Shown here: in pieces, positions 50,729 through 56,845 of the stretch
How the letters are laid out: each line of letters starts with the position of its first letter
Position numbering within the stretch: position 1 is the first letter of the stretch
NCBI GenBank assembly: GCA_023418315.1
Contig: JAEZZY010000040.1
Coordinates: 115,362-179,361, forward strand
Origin: Bacteroidota bacterium
GTDB lineage: Bacteria > Bacteroidota > Bacteroidia > Chitinophagales > Chitinophagaceae
Length of the DNA: 64,000 bases
Direction: 5' to 3'
The notes under the pieces: model-generated
What the model saw: only the letters and a program-made list of their open reading frames with translations
What the model was told of the DNA's origin: nothing
Database searches by the model: none
Translations under genes and position numbers: made by a program

Positions 50729-53626
50729 TCATAGTTCAGACTTTATTAATTGCGCCAACTGTGTGGTGTTGATACGTTCCTTAAATGAAATTTTGATGTT
50801 TTCGTTTTGATAATGCTCGTTCAGAGCTTCAAAATATTTTTTGGCAAAATCAATTTTGGCTTTTTCGTCTTGCGGAATGGCGGTACTTGTTTTATAGCCT
50901 TTGCTTTCTACCACCAAAAAAATTTTGTTTCCATTTGTGCCTTTCACGGCATAACAGAAGTCGGGATTATATTCGCCAAGCGGTGTTTTAATTTTGAGCT
51001 TGAGAAGTTTGCCAAAAATCTCGATGCTTTCCATTTCGGGGTCTTGCTCCACAATTTCCAATTCAAAATCACTGTCGTATTCAATCACTTCTTCAAAAAC
51101 CCATTTTGTTTTCAATGAAAAATCGTTTTCAATGTCTTTTTGAAATTTGCCAACGCTTCCTATGTCGAGATAAATTTTGTCTTTTTCGGTTTTGAAAACG
51201 TTTGGTAAAACCCTCCCGTTAATTCCGTCATATTTGATGTTTGCTTTGAGCATTGCCACCAAATTTTTACGGATTATTTCGCTCATTTCCCGCTGTGCTT
51301 GTTCGGGATTGTTGCACAACATTTTGTTTTTAAAATCGCTACTCAAAGCATTGAAAACCTTTACTACAAAGGCAATGGGAGTTTTGGTATTATTGGAAAG
51401 TGTTCGCACCAACTCTAAATAATCAACTTTGCTTTTGTAGGAAATTGTATCGGTAAGCGTTTTTGTAATTGCTCCTTGTTCGCCAATTTTATTTACGTTG
51501 AGTTCGGCACGAATGGTTTGCAACAATATTTCGTCAATGTTCAGTTTTTCAATATCGGTTTTGATATTTTGAATGAGTTGGGTTTCCTTTTCTTCGCTCA
51601 AGGTGTCCAATACGTAAAAAGCGTTTTTGTTGATGGTGTTCCAAAGCGTTTGAAATTCTTTGAGGTGCGTTGGTTTGATGTAAACTTTCTTTTTCTCTTT
51701 TTTCTGTTCAGCTTTTTGAATGTAAACATTTGTATCGCTTGCAAACAAACTTTCAATGGCTTTTACTTGTGCTTCGGGCAAATTTTGTGCTTTGAGAATT
51801 GCAGAAAACTCAGGTGATTTTTCGTAAATCTTTTGTCCGTCAACAATTGCTTTGCGAACAATCATTTTCTTGTCCTTTAATACATCATCAACCAACATAA
51901 CAATTGTATCATCGTCAAAGCCCGATTTTTCTTTCAGCACTTTTATCAATTCTTGCTCAGTAAATGTTTCGGAAATCAAAAACGAGTTGCTTAAAATTTC
52001 GTTTTGTATCGCTTCCACAAATCCTTGCTCTTTGCTCGAAACCACCACATCAAGATTGTTGATTTTCCAAAATTGTTCTTGGTCGTCATTTAGATTTTTG
52101 AGTGTATTGCGTTGCAAATTTTGATTGACGCAAATCCGCAAACCACGCCCGATTTGTTGCAGTTTGGATATTTCACTACCATGATTGGATAATTTGCAAA
52201 TCGTAAATACATTGGGATTGTCCCAACCTTCCTGCAAAGCCCAGATGGAGAAAATAAAACGTGTCGGGCTTTCAAACGAAAGGAGTTTCTTTTTGTCTTT
52301 TAAAATTTCATCAACACCTGACTTTATTTTGTCGTCCGAAGAGCCTTTATCTCCCGAAAAATAACCTTTATGAACTTGTAAGAGATTGTCGTTGTCAAAG
52401 TCGTTTTGCAAATATTTTTTATAGTCATCATCAGCTGATAATTGACCATTTACAATTAACCATTGTTTGTTGTATTCTTCTTCAAAAATGGTTTTGATTT
52501 TCGGATTGTCGCCACGAAACAGACTTGTATCACTTTCAATAAAAAATAGCGTCAATGTTTTTATTCCCCGCTCAAACAATGTTTTTTCTTTCTCAAAATG
52601 GATTTTGATTGTTTCCTTTATCATTGCCCGAAGCGATTGGTCGGACAAAGAATAATCCACTTTTTCAATCGTATCGTCTGCTAAAACAATGCTGTCTTTG
52701 TTGATTTTCTTGATAGTTTTTCCGTTGAAAACTGCACCTGTTCCCAACTCTCGCTTGGCTACAATTCCGTTGGTCAGTGTGCTTACGATTGCTTTTTTGT
52801 TGTCAATCCCAATGAGCGTATCGGTATTTTCAACCACGTCTTGCGTATAAACCACAATTTTCTTGACTAAATTTTGACGAAAAGAAGAAATGCTGTCTAA
52901 CACATAAGCCACATTTGACAAAGGCAAACTGTCTTTCTTTTTGGGAAATGTTGCACCAAAACGCAAATAATAATTATCAAAACCCTCAAAATATTTTTTG
53001 AACGCATCTCCGTCAAAACGGTGTGGTTCGTCCATTATCACAATCGGGTTTAGTCGTTTTAAACATTCCAAATAGCTTTTTGGCGGTTCCTGATTGTTTA
53101 CAAATAATTCAGGTGCATTTATGTCGTGTTCCAACGGACGATTCAAAATGTTGTCTTTGCTGTTAAATGAGCTTGGTGTCATTACCAAAACCGACAAATG
53201 CGATGTTCCGATAAACTGCTTTACCGCAGAAATGTTACCACCCTCATAAACGAATGTTTCAATTTCCTTTTCTTTTTCGTTAGCGTAGAAACTTTTAAAA
53301 TAATCTTTAGTGTCTTCTAAGTTTGTTTTTGTCCCCTCACGAATAGGAACGGTTGGGATAAGAATAATAAATTTTTGATAGCCGAAATTTCTATTGAGTT
53401 CAAAAATGGTTTTGATAAACGTGAACGTTTTTCCTGTTCCCGTTTCCATCATTACATCAATATTTTTAGTGTCTTCAATAGGGAAATTGTAGGAGTACTT
53501 TTTATGATGAGCCGTCAGCACATCTTTAAAGCATGCGTGTTGTTGCAAGTTTTCAAAGAGACTGATGATATTATTCACACAGTCTTCTTGGTATTGTTGT
53601 ATTTCGTATTGGAATTGTTTGGTCAT
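50729..53626 (-). CDS. type III restriction endonuclease, helicase/nuclease subunit (Res)
   Basis: The 965-residue protein has a SF2 helicase core with MMETGTGKTFTFIKTIFEL (motif I), DEPHRFDG (motif II, in place of DEAH), FESPTRFIFSIWALQEGWDNPNVFTICKL and QQIGRGLRI (motifs V-VI), and a C-terminal PD-(D/E)xK nuclease with NPDFCYAV and VVESKGYKT. This matches type III Res, which together with Mod cleaves DNA after ATP-dependent communication between two sites. It is AT-rich and surrounded by mobile-like sequence. A large structured element lies 22 bases upstream of its ATG. Confidence 0.92.
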   Translation of the reverse strand: MTKQFQYEIQQYQEDCVNNIISLFENLQQHACFKDVLTAHHKKYSYNFPIEDTKNIDVMMETGTGKTFTFIKTIFELNRNFGYQKFIILIPTVPIREGTKTNLEDTKDYFKSFYANEKEKEIETFVYEGGNISAVKQFIGTSHLSVLVMTPSSFNSKDNILNRPLEHDINAPELFVNNQEPPKSYLECLKRLNPIVIMDEPHRFDGDAFKKYFEGFDNYYLRFGATFPKKKDSLPLSNVAYVLDSISSFRQNLVKKIVVYTQDVVENTDTLIGIDNKKAIVSTLTNGIVAKRELGTGAVFNGKTIKKINKDSIVLADDTIEKVDYSLSDQSLRAMIKETIKIHFEKEKTLFERGIKTLTLFFIESDTSLFRGDNPKIKTIFEEEYNKQWLIVNGQLSADDDYKKYLQNDFDNDNLLQVHKGYFSGDKGSSDDKIKSGVDEILKDKKKLLSFESPTRFIFSIWALQEGWDNPNVFTICKLSNHGSEISKLQQIGRGLRICVNQNLQRNTLKNLNDDQEQFWKINNLDVVVSSKEQGFVEAIQNEILSNSFLISETFTEQELIKVLKEKSGFDDDTIVMLVDDVLKDKKMIVRKAIVDGQKIYEKSPEFSAILKAQNLPEAQVKAIESLFASDTNVYIQKAEQKKEKKKVYIKPTHLKEFQTLWNTINKNAFYVLDTLSEEKETQLIQNIKTDIEKLNIDEILLQTIRAELNVNKIGEQGAITKTLTDTISYKSKVDYLELVRTLSNNTKTPIAFVVKVFNALSSDFKNKMLCNNPEQAQREMSEIIRKNLVAMLKANIKYDGINGRVLPNVFKTEKDKIYLDIGSVGKFQKDIENDFSLKTKWVFEEVIEYDSDFELEIVEQDPEMESIEIFGKLLKLKIKTPLGEYNPDFCYAVKGTNGNKIFLVVESKGYKTSTAIPQDEKAKIDFAKKYFEALNEHYQNENIKISFKERINTTQLAQLIKSEL

Positions 53627-53647
53627 TCAGTTTCAGAAATTTTGATT

Positions 53648-53831
53648 CGCTCAAAAACTCCTGAAAATGCAACGTGGGCTAATTCCCAGATGCTTGTTTC
53701 TGATGGGGCTCTAATCCCAATATCACAAAGCAAAAAGGAACGCCCACGTTTATCGTAGGCGTTGCCACTTTCACTTTCCCTGTGATATTTTGAAATTTTA
53801 GAGCTTTTCAGAAACAGGAAAATTTTAAGCG
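53648..53831 (-). ncRNA. candidate structured RNA element upstream of res
   Basis: About 184 nt fold, on paper, into a closed multi-helix structure. An outer helix pairs 53648-53663 with 53815-53831 (CGCT, AAAA and CCTG blocks). Inside are a small hairpin (GCA-TGGG/CCCA-TGC, 53669-53693) and a long rod: GTTTCTGA/TCAGAAAC (53696/53808), GCTCTAA/TTAGAGC (53708/53798), AATATCACA/TGTGATATT (53719/53781) and AACGCC/GGCGTT (53739/53758). AACGTGGGC (53671-53679) can also pair with GCCCACGTT (53742-53750), a pseudoknot that competes with the small hairpin. The strand is not proven; minus is chosen because it would be the res leader. No known family is recognised. Confidence 0.6.
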
Positions 53832-53980
53832 AAAACGCTATTTTACATGTATTTAATTTGTTCTTTTAGTTCATTAATACGTTTTATTTAGCTACGAAGA
53901 TAAATTTTTCAGTAATGCTGCGTATAGAGTCTTGCACCTAATTTTATGTCGGGCTATAAAGCATGATAATTTTCCCCAAA
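53832..53980. other. AT-rich spacer upstream of the structured element, no gene seen
   Basis: No plausible gene on either strand. A promoter for a leftward res transcript would be expected here but no perfect TAnnTTTG box was found on the minus strand. Confidence 0.4.
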
Positions 53981-54020
53981 CAAAAAAAGGAGCAGCATTA
54001 CGCCACTCCTTTTTTCTTTA
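53981..54020. repeat. 39-bp hairpin repeat, copy A
   Basis: A run of A, GGAGCAGCAT, a short variable part, CTCC and a run of T form an intrinsic-terminator-like hairpin. The same sequence recurs at 55903-55941 with only three differences, all in the loop. The two copies are direct repeats that flank the small membrane protein and toxin-antitoxin genes. Confidence 0.8.
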
Positions 54021-54077
54021 ATAGAATACCAAAATGGTATTCCATTTCGTATTTACAAACGAAAGAAAAACAAAAAG

Positions 54078-54099
54078 CGGTATTGAACCGCTTTTGTTG
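54078..54099. terminator. second hairpin with A/T flanks
   Basis: AAAGCGGT/ACCGCTTT with a 5-base loop and flanking A- and T-runs forms a terminator-like structure usable on either strand. An AATACC/GGTATT hairpin lies just before it (54024-54040). No gene lies between these and the repeat at 53981. Confidence 0.6.
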
Positions 54100-54182
54100 T
54101 TTAAGCAACCATTGGAGTTACCCACTAGCGCCTAACATGACAAAAGTAAGCAACGTCGTAAAATGGGTATATTTGTTACGCT

Positions 54183-54500
54183 ATGGTAATAGCTTTAATA
54201 CTCTTAATGGTTTATGGAGCAATAATGTTACTTGCTTATTTACCGGAAATAATACGTGTTGTGTTTGCACTACCTACGTTTATTGCCCTTTCATTCTATC
54301 AAAACCTAAGAGACGGACTAAAGGCATGGTGGAAATACCGGATTATTTGCCTTCTGGCTTCGTTGTTGTTATTGGCGTTTGGGATGCCCTTGTTTTTTAA
54401 TGATGTGCCGTTTCTGTGGGCATTGCTAATGAATAGCCTTTTACAGTTGTTGGTAATATTTGTTGCAAATGCGTTTATGTTTTATCACCGAAATTCATAA
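54183..54500 (+). CDS. small hydrophobic membrane protein
   Basis: The 105-residue protein has about four hydrophobic segments (MVIALILLMVYGAIMLLAYL, IRVVFALPTFIALSFY, IICLLASLLLLAFGMPLFF, LWALLMNSLLQLLVIFVANAFMF) and a short basic loop (RDGLKAWWKYR), suggesting a polytopic inner-membrane protein. No family is recognised. It lies in the accessory block between the RM system and the toxin-antitoxin pair and has a strong terminator downstream. Small membrane proteins in such blocks can be effectors or immunity-like proteins, but nothing here shows that. Confidence 0.55.
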   Translation: MVIALILLMVYGAIMLLAYLPEIIRVVFALPTFIALSFYQNLRDGLKAWWKYRIICLLASLLLLAFGMPLFFNDVPFLWALLMNSLLQLLVIFVANAFMFYHRNS

Positions 54501-54514
54501 ATTTGCTCATACTC

Positions 54515-54667
54515 GCAGGGCGATAACATCAACCTGCTACCTGCGGGGCGATTACATCCACCCGCAGCCAAATATTTTTCTGCAATAGCTTACAGGAGGG
54601 CTAAAAACTCTCGGCTGTAATAGTAGGTTGCCGAATAAAACACAGGGCAGCGATTACATCAATTCCC
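54515..54667. repeat. three hairpin repeats with a shared CGATWACATC loop
   Basis: Copies at 54515-54537 (stem GCAGG/CCTGC), 54542-54566 (TGCGGG/CCCGCA) and 54645-54667 (GGG/CCC) all carry the loop sequence CGAT(A/T)ACATC followed by (A/C)A. The loop is nearly invariant while the stems differ yet remain paired, as if compensatory changes kept a hairpin. They fill most of the gap after the small membrane protein gene. Confidence 0.6.
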
Positions 54668-54673
54668 GACCAT

Positions 54674-54713
54674 AAAGGCGAAAACTTGCAAAGGTTTTCG
54701 CCTTTGCTTTTTT
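54674..54713 (+). terminator. strong intrinsic terminator
   Basis: AAAGGCGAAAAC/GTTTTCGCCTTT forms a 12-bp stem with an 8-base loop, followed by GCTTTTTT. It ends the rightward unit that contains the small membrane protein and the three hairpin repeats. Confidence 0.88.
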
Positions 54714-54852
54714 AAATCAATAACGAAGATGACCATCTGTAATAATTTGGGGTTATATAGTTGCGCAACAATCCCATCGGTTTGGCAAAATGCAGGCTGA
54801 AAGTCAAATGCTCAACCTTTTTTTTTATTATGCCAATATGGTTTTACATTGG

Positions 54853-55155
54853 CTATTTACGATACTTATGTTTAGGATGACGGCTTGTGTGAAAGATAGA
54901 TGTAATTACAATCAAACTACTTTTTTTCTCAAGAAAGTAAACGATGGTGAAAGGAAATGTTTTATCTAAGATGATTTCCCGAAAGCTACCTTTCTTTTTA
55001 GGATAGCGTTCAGGGTTGGTTACCAAATCATCCAAACGCTTTCTTACTGCTGATGCAAAGCGCTCTCCTAAACCTGATTGTTGTTCCTCATACCAAAGGT
55101 AGGATGCTATATATTCCTGAGCTGCTTTGGGGTGAAGCTTATAACTGTATGCCAT
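54853..55155 (-). CDS. RelE/ParE-family toxin
   Basis: The 100-residue protein matches the RelE/ParE fold: YSYKLHPKAAQEYIASYLWYEEQQSGLGERFASAVRKRLDDLVTNPERYP, then strands FREIILDKTFPFTIVYFLEK and SLIVITSIFHTSRHPKHKYRK. The C-terminal basic HTSRHP motif is typical of the group. It may act on gyrase (ParE) or on ribosome-bound mRNA (RelE); the sequence does not decide. The antitoxin gene lies 3 bases upstream. Confidence 0.85.
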   Translation of the reverse strand: MAYSYKLHPKAAQEYIASYLWYEEQQSGLGERFASAVRKRLDDLVTNPERYPKKKGSFREIILDKTFPFTIVYFLEKKSSLIVITSIFHTSRHPKHKYRK

Positions 55156-55158
55156 TTA

Positions 55159-55428
55159 CTAACCGGCTTTAGAGTTCTTTAGCTTTAGTGCTGCTTTTCT
55201 GGCTTTTTTCTCAACAGCATCTAATGAAATTAAATTGGCTGAACCGTCTTTATAAGATTTATAACGATTATTCATTTCAGCTAAAAAAGTTCTGTCTTCC
55301 CAATGATTGGAAGAACTTTCTTCTTCTTGTATTTCTTTTTCCAATAGGGTATAAATAGCCTTTATCTTTTTGTCTTCGGCTGATTCAATAAAATGATGAA
55401 GTCTCTTTTTTATCGCTGCGGTTGTCAT
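55159..55428 (-). CDS. antitoxin partner of the RelE/ParE-type toxin
   Basis: The 89-residue protein is helical and highly charged (IKKRLHHFIESAEDKKIKAIYTLLEKEIQEEESSS), ending with a basic region (KKARKAALKLKNSKAG). It resembles Bacteroidota antitoxin components that precede ParE-type toxins and lack a clear HTH. Gene order antitoxin-toxin with a 3-base gap is standard for type II systems. Binding to the toxin is inferred from position. Confidence 0.78.
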   Translation of the reverse strand: MTTAAIKKRLHHFIESAEDKKIKAIYTLLEKEIQEEESSSNHWEDRTFLAEMNNRYKSYKDGSANLISLDAVEKKARKAALKLKNSKAG

Positions 55429-55902
55429 ATAAATACCCTGCTTTCTTACAAATTTATTGAATTACACGAATAGTTATTGAAGGAGGGATAATAAGTCCAA
55501 TATGCCACATCGTTCCACTGTTCGAAATCGCTGTGTCGTCCCTGGTTTCTATCTTATGGACTTTATCAGTAACTGCGCTTGTAGGAAAAACAATAATTTT
55601 GAGTGAATGAAATCTGTCAAAGATGAACTACAGCATATCATTCTTGGAGGGAAAAGTCTGAAATCCCCGCTATTCAACAGACAACATGGAATTGATGCGT
55701 AAAATTTACCTTACCTATCAAAAATCCGAAGCGGTTTTTCGGATTTCTCAACCAACCGACAAATCAATTTCCGAACCTATGTCTCGGAAATTGATGAGTG
55801 TAATTTTTATGGAATAGAGGCTATGCAAAATAATTGAAGCGTAAGAAAATTAATCCGCCAATACAATACAGCCTGTATAAAGAGGTTGGAGTAACGGTTC
55901 CA
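55429..55902. other. intergenic region, no confident gene
   Basis: No confident gene is present. A 31-codon frame (55607-55702, MKSVKDELQHIILGGKSLKS... then stop) resembles the start of a longer protein and may be a relic. A hairpin AAATCCGAAgcggtTTTTCGGATTT lies near 55725-55750, and TCAATTTCCGA/TCGGAAATTGA (55764-55794) forms another. These could be remains of a mobile element. Confidence 0.45.
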
Positions 55903-55941
55903 CAAAAAAAGGAGCAGCATCACACTACTCCTTTTTTCTTT
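55903..55941. repeat. 39-bp hairpin repeat, copy B (tRNA terminator)
   Basis: Same A-run, GGAGCAGCAT, loop, CTCC and T-run as copy A at 53981-54020, with three loop differences. It starts four bases beyond the 3' end of tRNA-Pro and would terminate that tRNA on the minus strand. Confidence 0.8.
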
Positions 55942-55944
55942 CAG

Positions 55945-56018
55945 TCGGGACGACTGGATTTGAACCAGCGACCACACGCCCCCCAGACGTGTGCGCTACC
56001 GGACTGCGCTACGTCCCG
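55945..56018 (-). tRNA. tRNA-Pro (GGG anticodon)
   Basis: The minus strand folds into a cloverleaf with acceptor CGGGACG/CGTCCCG, D arm GCGCAGTCCGGTAGCGC, an anticodon stem CACGT/GCGTG (one G-U) around CTGGGGG (anticodon GGG), and T arm CTGGTTCAAATCCAG. CCA is not encoded. The discriminator base is A. It lies between the accessory block and folE, and a repeat-type terminator follows it. Confidence 0.95.
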
Positions 56019-56072
56019 ATGTATTTTGAGGTGCAAATATAAAGCAATGTTCCGTCTCTGCAAGTAAAAGAT

Positions 56073-56669
56073 TCAATACAAATCTGCGGTAATCAACTTC
56101 ATAAATTCCGACCGGGTTTCATTGGCTTCAAACTGCCCGCTGAATGCCGATGTAGTGGTAATGCTGTTTTGTTTGGATACGCCGCGCATCATCATACAAA
56201 GATGTTTGGCCTCGATTACCACGCCTACGCCAAGGGGGTTAAGGGTTTCTTGTAGGGCATCTAATATCTGGTGCGTCATTCGTTCCTGCACTTGCAGGCG
56301 GCGGGCATAGCAGTCCACCACACGGGCTATCTTGCTCAGCCCCGTAATCCAGCCATTGGGTATATAGGCAATATGCGCTTTACCAAAAAAAGGCAGCATG
56401 TGGTGCTCGCACATCGAGTAAAGCTCAATGTCTTTTACGATAACCATTTCGCTGTAGGATTCATGAAATTTTGCCGAGTTCAGTATTTCCCTTGCGTCCA
56501 TGTGGTAGCCACTTGTAATGTACTGCATGGCTTTAGCAATACGCTCCGGCGTTTTTATCAGTCCTTCCCGCTCCACATCCTCACCCAATAGGCTGATGCT
56601 GCTTCGGTAGTTTTCAGCAAGCTGCTGTGTAATCTGTTCGTCGTAATGCTCGGTTTTTTTGTAGGCCAT
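56073..56669 (-). CDS. folE: GTP cyclohydrolase I
   Basis: The 198-residue protein has the FolE blocks EGLIKTPERIAKAMQYITSGY, the zinc-binding SMCEHHMLPFFGKAHIAYIPN, GLSKIARVVDCYARRLQVQERMT and the C-terminal CMMMRGVSKQNSITTTSAFSG with the second Cys. It converts GTP to dihydroneopterin triphosphate for folate. It reads leftward toward the tRNA; no other folate gene is present. Length is normal. Confidence 0.95.
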   Translation of the reverse strand: MAYKKTEHYDEQITQQLAENYRSSISLLGEDVEREGLIKTPERIAKAMQYITSGYHMDAREILNSAKFHESYSEMVIVKDIELYSMCEHHMLPFFGKAHIAYIPNGWITGLSKIARVVDCYARRLQVQERMTHQILDALQETLNPLGVGVVIEAKHLCMMMRGVSKQNSITTTSAFSGQFEANETRSEFMKLITADLY

Positions 56670-56845
56670 GAAAAATCTTAAATAGTGCCATCAATAGCTC
56701 TTCGGGTCTGCTTTTTTGTGCGCGTGTCCTTGCGTAAAATCATCCTGCACTGGCTATAACAAAGGCAAAAATAAAAAAATCGTTCACAAGCGGATTCTAA
56801 TAAATTGAATCGGTTCATTGGTGCAGCTTATAAAGAAGTAGGGCA

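Noticed and set aside
53375..53758. 127-codon rightward frame across the res start
   Set aside because: It is the antisense of res and of the structured element; no family resemblance.
53648..53831. Reading the structured element as a retron ncRNA, group II intron or integron attC site
   Set aside because: No reverse transcriptase or integrase gene is near, there is no intron domain V, and the conserved attC core motifs RYYYAAC/GTTRRRY do not fit.
53963..54400. 145-codon rightward frame
   Set aside because: It runs through two terminator-like hairpins and overlaps the more credible 105-residue membrane protein in another frame.
55607..55702. 31-codon frame MKSVKDELQH... as a small gene
   Set aside because: It looks like the start of a longer protein but stops early; no promoter or partner is visible, so it is only noted as a possible relic.
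55834..56067. 77-codon rightward frame
   Set aside because: It overlaps tRNA-Pro on the opposite strand and its terminator.
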